The notes beneath the pieces were generated by a model. That model worked only from the letters and a program-made list of their open reading frames with translations, did not search any database and was not told the origin of the DNA. The position numbers and the translations under genes were made by a program. Positions 51,031 to 61,075 of a stretch of DNA of 61,109 nucleotides are shown one piece after another (within the stretch, counting starts at the first letter, position 1; every line of letters begins with the position of its first letter). This stretch comes from Acidobacteriota bacterium (lineage in GTDB: Bacteria > Acidobacteriota > UBA6911), in contig JAFGAO010000086.1 of assembly GCA_016933615.1 (NCBI GenBank), positions 1-61,109 on the forward strand. The letters are read 5' to 3'.

Positions 51031-53541
51031 TCAATCCACCCGTCCTTCCAGCAGAATCCTATCATCGGCGACATTGTATGTCAACCGAGGCGCCGATGAC
51101 CGAACTCCCTCAGGATCGACCGATTCGGCCGGCTTGCCGGATATCTCAAACCTTTCGGGATTGCGGAAATAATAGGCTACATCCCCTCTGTATTCCCTTT
51201 TTCCCATGAAAACCGACACCTCGTCCTTTGCTGTTGCCTTTTCTATCTCCCTGCTTCCTTCGTCAAGCACCGCCTCCAAAGTCCCGGATTTTATAATTAA
51301 GCCCGCAGAGGTCAGGGATGTTTTCCCCGAATAGGCAACCGTATTACTGCTTTTTACGTAATTAAAATCAGAACTCTCAATATTTATCGGCAACCCGGAA
51401 AGATTTCCGCCATCTTTCGGCGCGGCGCCGGTGGTGTTTTCCGGAGTCCCACCGCCGTCGGTGGAAGGCCGGCCCCTGTACAGGAGGTGCCGGACATTCC
51501 CGCTGGCCGCCATTTCCTCTCCCCCATCCAGAATCTCCAGCGTATCCGCCCGGAGCTGCTGCTCCTCGGAAATGAGCTGTGCGCCGCCCGTGTAAAGAGC
51601 GCGGCCGGTTTCGGTCCAGTACTGCATGGCGTCGGCCAGAACGATGCTCCCGGCGCCTGAGGTGCCGCCTCCCGGCAATCCCGCTTCCGGCGCGGCCGAC
51701 AGTAGCGACCGGACCTTGCGGCGGACATGCAGGATGCCCTGCTTCAAATCGAGAACTGCGGTCCCGCCGTTGACAAATCCCGCCTCAAAATTTATTTCCG
51801 GGGAATTCGTCAGTGTCATTTTCTCGCTGCCGGCATCGTAGTCGCATCTCCCCGCGGTGGCCGATTTCGATCCGTCCTCGTATTTAAAATTTCCCCACTG
51901 CGACGCGGATGCAAGGACGATGCCGTCCGCGTCCGGAGAGAATGCCGCCTTCAGGTTGTCGCTCGCCGTGCGGAATTTGCCGGGCGTTTCCGGATGAGCC
52001 TGTGCCGGGTCCCCTTCGTAGACAACCCGGACATTCCCCTCGGCGGCCATGTCCTTCGGCTTGTTCCCGCCGGGGTAAAACCCGAACCGGGCCTTTTCGG
52101 CCGATACACTGCGCCGATAGGCACCTTTCCCTGAGTCGGAAACCGCTTCCGCCATGACCACATTCCCGGAGGCTTGGATTCTTTCCAGGTATTCGCCTTC
52201 CCCGGCATAGAACATCCCGATGGCCTCAGCCTTCAAGCTCCCGGAGGGTGAAGTCCCGTCCGCTCTCTCCGGCTTTGCAGGCAGGACGGTCCATTGAGCC
52301 GAACCCTGCGCGTGAAGGTTCTCGAAAAGAACCCGCCCCGAATGTTCACGAAATTTAACGCTGATGCGCGCCGCCCGGATTTCGTTGCCAGCCGAATCCG
52401 CGGAGCCCTTCGTCAGGATTCTCGCCCGCTCGCGGACATCGATGTTTTTCAATCCCCGCGTTTCCTCATTGAAAAAGGCGTTGAACCGCTCGCCCGAAAA
52501 AAGGGTTTCCTCCGCGCCTCGCTTCATCCGGAGCTGCACGCCGGTGGCACAGTGGATCCTTTGCAGCGCGTCCCTGGAGGGATCGAAAAAGAGATCCATC
52601 AGGGCGCCCTGCAGGCGCGTCTCCCCGGCAGGAGATGCGGAGTTCAATACGGCGCTCCCCCGGACCTGTATTTTTTCGAGATTCCTGCTCCCGGCGTGAA
52701 TCGCAAAAAACATCCGGTCTCCGCCGAGCGCCCGGGATTCATCGGAAGTTTCGGACCGATACCGCACATTCCCCGCCGCATTCAAGGATGTAATTTCCTT
52801 CAGGTCGCCATCGATATCCGCCCGGATCGTATCCCCGGTAAGCAGCAGGGAATCGGAACGCATCCGGGCATCGTTGCTGAAAATGATTCTTTCCCCGTTT
52901 TCATGGCAGAACGCTTTGCCGGACGTGGCCCTTATCCTCTCATCCGCCGCAGTTCCATCCGGAGACGCCTTTTCCATGACGAGAAGAAAATCGACATCGC
53001 GCTTCATTTCGAGCCGCTTGCGGTCCAAGCGGTACTCGAGGCCTACGGCCTTCCCGTTGATTTTCTCGGAATGGAATCGGACCGGATCCTCCGTGGTGCC
53101 GATATTGGTGTTCATGTCGTAATGCAGGGTATCGGTGTCCAGTTCGATGTCCCGGCCCAGGGAAAAACGGACGTCTTCGATAAAAACGACCGTGCCTTTC
53201 TCGCGGTCATATTCGGCGAACCGGCTGCGTATTTCATTATGAACGCTCCCCTCCGGATTGAAATCGAACGCTTCAATCTCCTGGAGGTAGACCTTGCCGG
53301 GGTTTTCTTCAAGAAGCCGGAGGGCCCGTATTTTGAAACGGATTATCCCGTCGCGGTTGTCCGAATACTCGAAACTTTCTACGGACTGAAGCGTCTCAGG
53401 ATCGAGGATTTGAAGGTCCTGTTTCCCGGAATGATCCCGGCCGAAGCGCTTGTAGAAATAGTTGCCCAGGACGGCCAGGGAGACCAGGATCATGATTCCG
53501 GCCAGCAGCCGCCGGATATATCGAATGGAAGTGTGATGCAA
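51031..53541 (-). CDS. Large LptC/LptA-like LPS-bridge protein
   Basis: This 836-residue protein is far longer than LptC (about 190) or LptA (about 185). A single N-terminal membrane helix (about 10-28; AGIMILVSLAVLGNYFY) is followed by an LptC-like domain (about 35-205). Several beta-rich OstA/LptA-like stretches come next, with recurring units of the form ASGNVRY and AAGNVR, including one near the C-terminus (INIESSDFNYVKSSNTVAYSG). I infer a fused LptC-LptA periplasmic bridge. It lies just upstream of lptB. No separate lptA was seen here. Extra beta-jellyroll repeats may be an adaptation to a wider periplasm. Confidence 0.8.
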   Translation of the reverse strand: MHHTSIRYIRRLLAGIMILVSLAVLGNYFYKRFGRDHSGKQDLQILDPETLQSVESFEYSDNRDGIIRFKIRALRLLEENPGKVYLQEIEAFDFNPEGSVHNEIRSRFAEYDREKGTVVFIEDVRFSLGRDIELDTDTLHYDMNTNIGTTEDPVRFHSEKINGKAVGLEYRLDRKRLEMKRDVDFLLVMEKASPDGTAADERIRATSGKAFCHENGERIIFSNDARMRSDSLLLTGDTIRADIDGDLKEITSLNAAGNVRYRSETSDESRALGGDRMFFAIHAGSRNLEKIQVRGSAVLNSASPAGETRLQGALMDLFFDPSRDALQRIHCATGVQLRMKRGAEETLFSGERFNAFFNEETRGLKNIDVRERARILTKGSADSAGNEIRAARISVKFREHSGRVLFENLHAQGSAQWTVLPAKPERADGTSPSGSLKAEAIGMFYAGEGEYLERIQASGNVVMAEAVSDSGKGAYRRSVSAEKARFGFYPGGNKPKDMAAEGNVRVVYEGDPAQAHPETPGKFRTASDNLKAAFSPDADGIVLASASQWGNFKYEDGSKSATAGRCDYDAGSEKMTLTNSPEINFEAGFVNGGTAVLDLKQGILHVRRKVRSLLSAAPEAGLPGGGTSGAGSIVLADAMQYWTETGRALYTGGAQLISEEQQLRADTLEILDGGEEMAASGNVRHLLYRGRPSTDGGGTPENTTGAAPKDGGNLSGLPINIESSDFNYVKSSNTVAYSGKTSLTSAGLIIKSGTLEAVLDEGSREIEKATAKDEVSVFMGKREYRGDVAYYFRNPERFEISGKPAESVDPEGVRSSAPRLTYNVADDRILLEGRVD

Positions 53542-53603
53542 AGTTTAATTGCTCCATCACAATATTCAACGTTCAAACGTTCGTCTTCATCGCCGGGTCG
53601 GGG

Positions 53604-54350
53604 TCACAAAATGGAACGGGCATTGAAACTCAGCGGGAGAATCCTTTTCGATCCCGGCTCCACCCGCCAGATATATTCTACTTCCGCATTCTCTTCGTTT
53701 TGGAATACCAAACGCACCCAGTAGAGATCCTCTCCCCGTTTGACGGCTCCCCAGGACAGAAAACGAAGGGCCGGGTCCTTGCCTTCTACCATTTCCGCCA
53801 CCTCCGGGTACGACTGGAGCACCAGAGCGTAAGCCTCCCGCTCCGCATCCCCCTGGCTGTAGCCAAGCCCGTTATCCGAATCGGACTCCGCGGCGCCGGG
53901 TTCGGGCGGAGGCGTCTCTGCTTCGGCGTCGGGGACGGGTTTGCCCGCACTCGAAGCTTCGGGCGAGAACAGGGGCGGGGGGAAGCCCGCCGGCGCACCG
54001 GGATCCTCCGTGCGGGCGGTGAATATCCTGTCCATGGGCAGCGTCTGATCGGGGCCCGGGAACAAAGTGGCTTGCCGGTCGTACTCTTCGGGAAACGGCG
54101 GCGATTCGTCCCCGATTTGCACGGTGACGGGATCGACTCCCCCGCCGATGGCCGCCCTTATGGACGCCACCCGGGCCGCCAGAAGGTTTCTGAACGAGGG
54201 TACGGCCACGATCGGCAATCCGACGGCGACCACGAATACGAGCAGCGCCGTATAAAAACGCCGCCGGCCGTCCGAGCGCGCACGACTCGGGATTTTTCCG
54301 GGTCTCGGGCCGACGGCCGGGTTCCGCTCCCTCTTGCTGTCTGAAGCCAC
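53604..54350 (-). CDS. Membrane-anchored hypothetical protein
   Basis: I recognise no family for this 248-residue protein. A basic N-terminus (about 1-30) leads into one helix (about 33-51; TALLVFVVAVGLPIVAVP). A Pro/Glu/Asp-rich unstructured stretch (about 75-165) follows, then a compact C-terminal domain (about 170-248; LYWVRLVFQNEENAEVEYIW, ending LPLSFNARSIL) that looks beta-rich. The topology suggests a periplasmic domain. It lies 62 bases upstream of the LptC/LptA-like gene and may belong to the envelope operon. Confidence 0.65.
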   Translation of the reverse strand: MASDSKRERNPAVGPRPGKIPSRARSDGRRRFYTALLVFVVAVGLPIVAVPSFRNLLAARVASIRAAIGGGVDPVTVQIGDESPPFPEEYDRQATLFPGPDQTLPMDRIFTARTEDPGAPAGFPPPLFSPEASSAGKPVPDAEAETPPPEPGAAESDSDNGLGYSQGDAEREAYALVLQSYPEVAEMVEGKDPALRFLSWGAVKRGEDLYWVRLVFQNEENAEVEYIWRVEPGSKRILPLSFNARSIL

Positions 54351-54420
54351 ATTAAGCTCCCGGTCCTGAAATTGAAGATTCTGGATTCAAGATTGCAGAC
54401 TCCATGGGGCCCCTGCAAAC

Positions 54421-55528
54421 TCAGGAATTTCTTCCCTGCATCCCGCGGTAGACGAGATATCTGTATATAAATTCCTCTATGTCTCCGTCCAGGACACGAT
54501 CCGCGTTGGGCGACTCGAATTTGGTCCGGTGATCTTTGACCATGCGGTAGGGATGAAGGACGTAGGACCGTATCTGGCTGCCCCAGCCGATTTCCAGCTT
54601 GGCGTCCTCGACCGCCTGAAGCTGCTCCCGCTTTTTGGCAAGCTCCCGCTCGTAAAGCCGGGCCCGCAGCACCTGCCGCGCCATTTCGCGGTTGCGGATC
54701 TGGGATCGTTCATTTTGACAGGAAACGACTATCCCCGTAGGCAGGTGGGTGATCCGGACCGCCGAATCCGTTACGTTGACATGCTGCCCCCCGGCGCCGG
54801 AGGACCTGTAGGTGTCGATGCGCAGATCCTTTTCGTCGATCTGGACTTCTATCTCATCGTCTATCTGCGGATAGACGAATACGGACGCGAAGCTCGTCTG
54901 CCTTTTGCCCATGGCGCCGAAAGGAGAGATGCGGACGAGCCGATGCACGCCGCTTTCGGAGGACAGGTACCCGTATACAAAATCTCCTTCGACCAGGAAT
55001 GTCGCCGATTTGACGCCCGCTTCGTCTCCGGGCTGATAATCGAGCATTTTCGTTTCATAGCCGGATCGTTCACTCCAACGCAGATACATGCGCACCAGCA
55101 TCTCGGCCCAGTCCTGGGAATCCACGCCGCCGGCGCCGGGATGAATCGTCACAATCGCGTTCGAACCGTCGTGTTCACCGGCCAGCAGCATCCGGATTTC
55201 CGTATGCTGCGCCTCCTGTTCCAGCTTCTCGACTTCCCGGGTCAGATCCGCCAGCACTTCTTCGCCTTCCTCGGCCAGTTCGGCCAGGGCCCTGATATCC
55301 TGGCCTTCTCTCGCCAGACGGGCATCCAGTTCGATGTCGCTCTCCAGGCGGCTTCGCGTCCGCAGGACCGACTGCGCCTCCCGCTGGTTGCTCCAGAATC
55401 CGGGATGGGATGCCTTCTTTTCAAGCTCGAGAACCTGGGAGCGTTTGCGGTCCGCATCAAAGATAGCCCCGAATCCGTACGAGTTTTTCCTCAATCGCAT
55501 CGACTCTCTGCTGCAGTTCTTCGAGCAT
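54421..55528 (-). CDS. prfB: Peptide chain release factor 2, with programmed +1 frameshift
   Basis: RF2 recognises UAA and UGA stop codons. The gene starts at ATG 55528 (GGAGG upstream) and reads 23 codons, MLEELQQRVDAIEEKLVRIR then GYL, to TGA at 55457-55459. The remaining frame is +1 and begins with Asp (GAT, 55456-55458). The body has GGQ in SSGAGGQHVNVTD and the SPF-type tripeptide in RISPFGAMGKR, which mark RF2. Total length is about 368 residues. A naive single-frame call would miss or replace the start. It lies between lnt and the hypothetical membrane gene. Confidence 0.96.
55457..55470 (-). promoter_or_regulatory. prfB autoregulatory frameshift site
   Basis: On the minus strand the bases read GGGGC-TAT-CTT-TGA, with CTT as the slippery codon, TGA as the poor stop and an internal ribosome-like GGGGC just upstream. 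This is the classic RF2 feedback site: low RF2 favours +1 slippage at CTT-T. Confidence 0.93.
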
Positions 55529-55591
55529 TCAGACATCCTCCAGGAAAACCGTTCCGGGTTTCCCGTTCACCGTTTCCCGTTACATATTCAT

Positions 55592-55616
55592 AAAAAATCT
55601 CCCGCTTTGCGCGGGG
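55592..55616 (-). terminator. Intrinsic terminator after lnt
   Basis: On the minus strand a CCCGC...GCGGG stem (55611-55615 with 55601-55605) with a 5-base loop is followed by AGATTTTTT. It lies about 35 bases past the lnt stop and before prfB, so prfB may have its own promoter or rely on readthrough. Confidence 0.65.
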
Positions 55617-55649
55617 GCTGGCTGGACCGCGCCTTGCCGGCCTGCCCTT

Positions 55650-57173
55650 TCAACTCCGGTTGAAGTGCCGTTTCTTCCGTTCCTTCGTAAACGCGAGGAC
55701 CGTGAAACCACAGACAATGATAGCACACAGAAAAACGAAAACGTCGCCATAACGGGTATAGAACGTTTGCTGCGCGCAAAAGGCGAAACGGCCCTCGCAA
55801 ACCGCCTCCTGCAATATTCCCGTCGCCGCCTGAATCCTGCCCGTCGGCTCGATGACGGCCGAAATTCCCGAGTTTGCCGCCCGAAGGAAATACCTCCGGT
55901 TTTCGATGCTGCGCCACCGGGCGATTGAAAAATGCTGCAGCGGGGCGTTGCTGTCCCCGTACCACCGGTCATTGGTAAGATTCACGATCAGCCGGCTGCC
56001 GCCGCGCACGAATTGCCGCACCAGGCCCGGGAAAATGGCTTCGAAACATATGGTGACGTTCACCGGTCGCCGCCCCAGCCTGAATATCGTCTTATTCCGG
56101 CCCGGTTCGAACGCACCCACGTCCCGGGTAACGGTCTGCATGGCCGCGAATAGGCTTTTCAGCGGGATATACTCCCCGAAGGGAACCAGGTGGATTTTGT
56201 CGTAGATCCCAGAAAGCTCCCCCTTTTGATTAAGATGATAGGCGCTGTTGAAATATTTCATTCCTTCACCGGTTTCCTCGCTCCGGATATTGTTGAATAT
56301 CAATCCAAGGGTGGCGCGGGCGGCAAGGTCTCCAAGCAGCGCCCGGTACCGCGCGTCCCGTTCGTACATCACGGGCGTAGGCGATTCCGGCAGAACCAGC
56401 AGGTCGACGGAGGGCGGCAGGGTATCCGCCATGCGCCTGTAACCGGCCTGATATTTCTCCGCGAGAACGGAGGGTGCTTCGTCGGCGGCGAGGTTCGCCT
56501 GGAGCATGGCGGCGCTGTAATCCGCCCGCAGACCGTCCCAGCGGTCGAGCGACGCTTGGCCGTAAAGAAGACAGGCCAGGACCAGAACGAGCAAAGACAG
56601 CGCCGGGTACCAGGACCGGAAGCGCCGTCCCCGATGCATCACGATCCAGAAAATCGCCGTGGAGGCTCCCGCAAGCAGGAAAGAAATTCCGTACACGCCC
56701 GCCAGATCGGCGATCTGGATGAGGACCAGCCGGTCGGACTGAGTGTATCCAAGCTGAAGCCACGGGAATCCGCCGAAAGGAACGCGCGTCTGGGCGTATT
56801 CAACCAGAACCCAGACGGCAGGAAACAACAGAAGGTGCGCATCGCCCCCCCAGCGCATCAGTCCTTTCGTCGCGCAGCACGCGGCTCCCGTGAAACAGGC
56901 CAGCAACAGAATTAAAAGCGCATACCCGGTCCAGGCAAGCCAACCGGGGAGCCCGCCGTGGCTTTCGACTACGCCCGGCATCCAGGCGAGCAGCCCGAAG
57001 AGCTCGACGCCTCCCGCGAGCCACCCCCCCCAGAAGGCCCGAAACGGGCTATGCACCCGGACCATAAAGGCGCACAGGGGTGCAAGGGCGACCCAGGCCA
57101 GGAAGGGCTGGTCGATTCGCGGGAACGAGGCTGCAAGGAGAAGGCCGGTCACGACCGGCAGTAACAGCGGCAT
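55650..57173 (-). CDS. lnt: Apolipoprotein N-acyltransferase
   Basis: This 507-residue inner-membrane enzyme adds the third acyl chain to lipoproteins. About seven helices fill residues 1-205. The nitrilase-type domain (about 220-480) has Glu in LVLPESPTPVMYE, Lys in GIYDKIHLVPFGEYIP and Cys in NVTICFEAIFPG, where many members have CYE. It would act on the window's predicted lipoproteins, the sulfatase and the selenoprotein. It sits between the SPOR gene and prfB. Confidence 0.95.
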   Translation of the reverse strand: MPLLLPVVTGLLLAASFPRIDQPFLAWVALAPLCAFMVRVHSPFRAFWGGWLAGGVELFGLLAWMPGVVESHGGLPGWLAWTGYALLILLLACFTGAACCATKGLMRWGGDAHLLLFPAVWVLVEYAQTRVPFGGFPWLQLGYTQSDRLVLIQIADLAGVYGISFLLAGASTAIFWIVMHRGRRFRSWYPALSLLVLVLACLLYGQASLDRWDGLRADYSAAMLQANLAADEAPSVLAEKYQAGYRRMADTLPPSVDLLVLPESPTPVMYERDARYRALLGDLAARATLGLIFNNIRSEETGEGMKYFNSAYHLNQKGELSGIYDKIHLVPFGEYIPLKSLFAAMQTVTRDVGAFEPGRNKTIFRLGRRPVNVTICFEAIFPGLVRQFVRGGSRLIVNLTNDRWYGDSNAPLQHFSIARWRSIENRRYFLRAANSGISAVIEPTGRIQAATGILQEAVCEGRFAFCAQQTFYTRYGDVFVFLCAIIVCGFTVLAFTKERKKRHFNRS

Positions 57174-57191
57174 GGCAACGGCTCGGGATCT

Positions 57192-57812
57192 TCAGTTTGT
57201 TTTCACAAAACAACTGAAGCCGTTTTTCTTGAGCCGCAGTTGCTCGGCGACAGCTTCAGCGCGGGTATCGAACTTTCCGACCTTGACCAGGTACAGCTGT
57301 CCGGGAGAGTCCGGAGGCTCGACTCTGCTGTCGAATCCCTTGGACCGGACATCCAGGGCATGGGCTTCGGCTTCGGGGCGCCGCTTGAAAGCGCCGACCT
57401 GGACGGTATACGTTATTCCGGCTGCATCCGCTTTGGCGACGGCGGAGGAAGCGCCGGCCGCTTCCTTCGTTTCGGGAGACCTTGGCGGGCGGACAGGCGC
57501 GGGATCGCCCTCTTTTTTATTCACGCTCTTGTACCAGTCCAGATCCTGCTCGACAGCGTCTTCTTCCATGGGCGGAATCTCCGCGGCGTCCTGAATATTC
57601 TCCGGCGCCGAAGTCCGCGAATCCTGCAGCCCGGCTGCGGATGAATCATCCGTACCGGCAACCGCGCCGAGCTGCATACCCTGGCGTTTCCCCGCCATAA
57701 ATCCCCACACGAAAAAGCAGCCGCATATGAACAGGACCACGGCGAACGCAAGGATCAGTTTGCGGTTGTCCAGCACCAGTTCGAATCCGGATTCAATTTC
57801 ACGCTCCGTCAT
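57192..57812 (-). CDS. SPOR-domain membrane protein
   Basis: This 206-residue protein has one membrane helix (about 19-38; LILAFAVVLFICGCFFVWG), a low-complexity linker and a C-terminal SPOR domain (about 130-205; YTVQVGAFKRRPEAEAHALD, then YLVKVGKFDTRAEAVAEQ). SPOR domains bind denuded peptidoglycan at division sites. The start at 57812 is used because the longer frame (to 57905) overlaps the SPFH gene. It starts just after the SPFH gene ends. Confidence 0.88.
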   Translation of the reverse strand: MTEREIESGFELVLDNRKLILAFAVVLFICGCFFVWGFMAGKRQGMQLGAVAGTDDSSAAGLQDSRTSAPENIQDAAEIPPMEEDAVEQDLDWYKSVNKKEGDPAPVRPPRSPETKEAAGASSAVAKADAAGITYTVQVGAFKRRPEAEAHALDVRSKGFDSRVEPPDSPGQLYLVKVGKFDTRAEAVAEQLRLKKNGFSCFVKTN

Positions 57813-57819
57813 AGCACCA

Positions 57820-58575
57820 CTATTCCTGTTTCTTTCCACCAAACCATTCCCGGATAAGGTCAATCGGGATAGGGAACACAACCGTCGTATTCTTTTCAAC
57901 TCCAATTTCGGTCAGTGTCTGCAGGTATCGCAACTGGAGTGCCACAGGTTCGGTATTGATGATCCCTGCTGCATCCGCAAGTTTTCTGGACGCCTGGAAT
58001 TCCCCTTCGGCATGAATGATCTTGGCCCGCTTTTCGCGCTCGGCTTCCGCCTGTTTCGCCATGGCGCGCTGCATCACCTCCGGCAGATCCACCTGCTTGA
58101 CCTCCACCAGGCTCACCTTGATGCCCCAGGCGTCCGTATGCTGATCCAGAATTTCCTGGAGCTTTACATTCAGCTTGTCGCGATGGCTCAAAAGATCGTC
58201 CAGTTCGACCTCGCCCAGCACCGATCTCAGAGTCGTCTGCGCAAGCTGGGATGTAGCATACAGATAGTTTTCAATTTCCACAATCGCTCTCGGCGCATTC
58301 ATGACACGGAAGTAGACGATGGCGTTCACTTTTACCGAAACATTGTCGTGCGTAATGATGTCCTGGGGCGGCACGTCCAGGGTTACGGTACGGAGGCTGA
58401 CGCGAACCATTTTCCAAATCGGCCAGAAGACAAATATCAAGCCCGGCCCCGATGCATTCGGAACCAGACGCCCCAGCCGGAAAAGCACGCCCCGCTCGTA
58501 TTCCTTGAGGATATGGATCGTACTAAAAAGGTACACAATGACAATTAAAAGCCCGAGCAACCATGCTTGTCCCAT
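57820..58575 (-). CDS. SPFH-domain protein (stomatin/slipin type)
   Basis: This 251-residue protein has an N-terminal membrane hairpin (about 4-20) and an SPFH/Band 7 domain (about 22-180; [34 protein letters not shown]). A helical tail follows, with [13 protein letters not shown] and [15 protein letters not shown] near the end. The family forms oligomeric membrane scaffolds. Genes for slipins commonly pair with NfeD proteases, as here: the NfeD gene is 15 bases upstream. Confidence 0.95.
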   Translation of the reverse strand: MGQAWLLGLLIVIVYLFSTIHILKEYERGVLFRLGRLVPNASGPGLIFVFWPIWKMVRVSLRTVTLDVPPQDIITHDNVSVKVNAIVYFRVMNAPRAIVEIENYLYATSQLAQTTLRSVLGEVELDDLLSHRDKLNVKLQEILDQHTDAWGIKVSLVEVKQVDLPEVMQRAMAKQAEAEREKRAKIIHAEGEFQASRKLADAAGIINTEPVALQLRYLQTLTEIGVEKNTTVVFPIPIDLIREWFGGKKQE

Positions 58576-58590
58576 AACAGCCTCCCTGTT

Positions 58591-59889
58591 TTATTCTTTG
58601 ACTTCCTCCACCTCTAGCGCCAGGTCCTCAACTGCAACCACACGGACCGGCTTACCCTCGGCAATGGGCGATGAAGAACGCGCCGACCAGTATTCCCCCC
58701 GCACCTTCACGCGGCCTTTCCGGCCGATCTCGCTGTCGGCAAGGCCGACAAGGCCCACCATCCCCTGATTCCCCGTCGCCACCTTCTGCCGAAGGGACCG
58801 CAGCAGCGCGATCATCAGGATTATCAAAATGGCCGCAAAGGGCAGCGTCAGCGCCAGGGCCGAATACACGCCTATCCGGACCGCCGGATCCGGAGAATCG
58901 ATCAGTATCAGCATTCCGAAAATCATCGACACAATTCCTCCTATGCCGAGAACCCCGAATCCCCCCACTTTGACTTCCGCGACAAAAAGGCCTATCGCGA
59001 GAAGGATCAGCAGCGCTCCCACGTAATTGACTGGAAGAAAAGAGAATCCGAGGATGGACAACAACAGGCAAATGGCGCCTATCACCCCGGGGACAATGAA
59101 ACCCGGATTGGAGAACTCGAAATAGAGGAGCACCACCCCCGCGAGCCCCAGCAGCAGCGCCAGGTTCGGCTGGGAAATCACCGCAAGAATTTCCTCGCGC
59201 CATGTCATCCGGTAATCGACGAACTCCTGGCCGCGCGTTTCCAGAACCCGCTCCTCCCCGGAAAAAAGGCGCACCGGGTACCCTTCGAGCTTTTCAAGGA
59301 GCTCGGCTTCGTTTTCCGCGATAAAGTCGATCAGCCGGGATTCCAGCGCTTCGACTTCGGTGAAGGATTTGCTCTCAACCACCCCTTTTTCCGCCTCCTC
59401 CACGTTTCTCTGTCTTTTGCTCGTGATGCTGCGCAGGTACGCCGTGGCGTCGCTGGTTATCTTTTCCTCAAGCGTTTTTCCCGCCTCGCCTCCGCTGATG
59501 GGAATCCCGCCGATCGCCATTAGAGGATGCGCCGCTCCGGTATTCGTCCCGGGCGCCATCACGGCCACGTCGGCCGCCATGAGGATGAAGAAGCCGGCTG
59601 ACGCCGCTTTGGCGCCGCTTGGCGCCACGTAGACCACCGTGGGCGTGTTGCTGCTCAGCATGCGCCCGATAATTTCTTCCATCGACGATCCGAAACCGCC
59701 CGGAGTCTGAAGCTCGATCAGGATGAACTGGACTTTGTCCCTCTCGGCCTGGTCGATGCAGCGCATGACGAATCCCGCCGTCACCGGATCGATCGCGCCG
59801 TCGAGGGATACCCGGGCGATTTTGCCGAATCCCGGCATGCATGAAAATAAGAGTAAATATAAAAATACAGAGCCGCAAATTCTGTTCAT
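58591..59889 (-). CDS. NfeD-family membrane serine protease
   Basis: This 432-residue protein has a signal or membrane helix (about 5-20), then a ClpP-like serine protease domain (about 25-210) with the Ser in SGAKAASAGFFILMAADVA (nucleophile within AASAG). Four helices (about 235-350) and a C-terminal OB-fold domain (about 370-432; GMVGLVGLADSEIGRKGRVK) complete the long-form NfeD layout. It probably cleaves stomatin-type partners such as the SPFH protein encoded next. Confidence 0.93.
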   Translation of the reverse strand: MNRICGSVFLYLLLFSCMPGFGKIARVSLDGAIDPVTAGFVMRCIDQAERDKVQFILIELQTPGGFGSSMEEIIGRMLSSNTPTVVYVAPSGAKAASAGFFILMAADVAVMAPGTNTGAAHPLMAIGGIPISGGEAGKTLEEKITSDATAYLRSITSKRQRNVEEAEKGVVESKSFTEVEALESRLIDFIAENEAELLEKLEGYPVRLFSGEERVLETRGQEFVDYRMTWREEILAVISQPNLALLLGLAGVVLLYFEFSNPGFIVPGVIGAICLLLSILGFSFLPVNYVGALLILLAIGLFVAEVKVGGFGVLGIGGIVSMIFGMLILIDSPDPAVRIGVYSALALTLPFAAILIILMIALLRSLRQKVATGNQGMVGLVGLADSEIGRKGRVKVRGEYWSARSSSPIAEGKPVRVVAVEDLALEVEEVKE

Positions 59890-60001
59890 GTCAATGTATG
59901 CCTAATTTTTTTCATAATAGCACAAACCCTAGATTAAAAGCTGAATGAACGCATGGATGGATGGAAATAACTTGTTCATTGGAAGGCAGGAACGTTGAAC
60001 G

Positions 60002-60910
60002 TTAAAACGTTTGAGGGAAAATATTTTCCGCGTGATACGAAGAACGAACCAGCGGACCGGACGCGACCGACCGGAAACCGAAAGATAAGGCGATGTCCTT
60101 GAAGCCGGCAAATTCCTCCGGCGTGTAGAATTTTTCAACGGGAAGATTTTTCCGCGCGGGCTGCAGGTACTGGCCGAGCGTGACGATATCCACACCGGCG
60201 CCCCGCAGGTCGCGCAAAACTTCCAGGATTTCATCCCTGCCTTCTCCCAGACCGAGCATGAGGCTCGATTTGGTAAGAATGCGGGACTTCATTCTTTTGG
60301 CCTCTGCCAGAACCTCCAGGGACCGGCGGTAACGGGACCCGGGCCGCACCGTACGGTACAGGCGGGGAACCGTCTCCACATTATGGGCCAGCACATCCGG
60401 GCCCGCTTCGACGACCGTACGGAGAGCCTCGGGATCCCCCTGAAAGTCCGGTATGAGGACCTCGATGCGTATGTCCCCGCATGCGATTTTCGTGCGGCGG
60501 ATCGTTTCGGCAAAAACCCGGGAGCCGCCGTCGTCCAGGTCGTCGCGGTCCACGGAGGTAAGAACGGCATAGCGCAATCCCATGTCTCGGATCGCACCGG
60601 CGATGCGCGCCGGTTCGTCTCGATCGTACGCTTCCGGCAGCCCGGTTTTTACGGCACAAAACCTGCAGGACCGGGTGCACACATCGCCCAGGATCATAAA
60701 AGTCGCGGTGCCGCTTCCCCAGCATTCGCCGATATTGGGGCAGCGGGCATCCTGGCAGACCGTATGAAGGTTCCGTTCCCGCACCAAAGACTTCAGCCTG
60801 TTGTAGCTCTCCCCCCCCGGCAACCGGACCTTGAGCCATTCCGGGCGCGGCTGCCGTCGCTTCCCGGCGGGCGGTTTCTCTTCTGAATCCGGATGCGGTT
60901 TCATAACCAT
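60002..60910 (-). CDS. lipA: Lipoyl synthase
   Basis: This 302-residue radical-SAM enzyme inserts two sulfurs into octanoyl-proteins. The auxiliary cluster Cys lie in TVCQDARCPNIGECWG, the radical-SAM Cys in CTRSCRFCAV, and the C-terminal RSSYHAE supplies the family's conserved Ser. ATG 60910 is chosen because the frame above it, to 61099, runs through intergenic palindromic repeats and is not native sequence; ATG 60904 is also possible. No lipB is in the window. It is the first gene of the long - strand block. Confidence 0.95.
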   Translation of the reverse strand: MVMKPHPDSEEKPPAGKRRQPRPEWLKVRLPGGESYNRLKSLVRERNLHTVCQDARCPNIGECWGSGTATFMILGDVCTRSCRFCAVKTGLPEAYDRDEPARIAGAIRDMGLRYAVLTSVDRDDLDDGGSRVFAETIRRTKIACGDIRIEVLIPDFQGDPEALRTVVEAGPDVLAHNVETVPRLYRTVRPGSRYRRSLEVLAEAKRMKSRILTKSSLMLGLGEGRDEILEVLRDLRGAGVDIVTLGQYLQPARKNLPVEKFYTPEEFAGFKDIALSFGFRSVASGPLVRSSYHAENIFPQTF

Positions 60911-60985
60911 AATTTCAATAATAGACGCAAACGCGGCATCAATAAATATAAAGAACTCCGAAGGAAAACGCGAACAGGAATGTAG

Positions 60986-61019
60986 GGGCGAACCTTGTGT
61001 TCGCCCCAATACGGCAATA
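60986..61019. repeat. Palindromic repeat with 34-base duplicated context, copy 1
   Basis: A full GGGCGAAC/GTTCGCCC palindrome (60986-61006) is followed by CAATACGGCAATA. The same 34 bases recur at 61076-61109, exactly 90 bases later. Confidence 0.9.
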
Positions 61020-61075
61020 AGAAGAATCACATAGGGGAAATCCCTGACGGCTTTCAAATATTTTCTGAATTCGGA

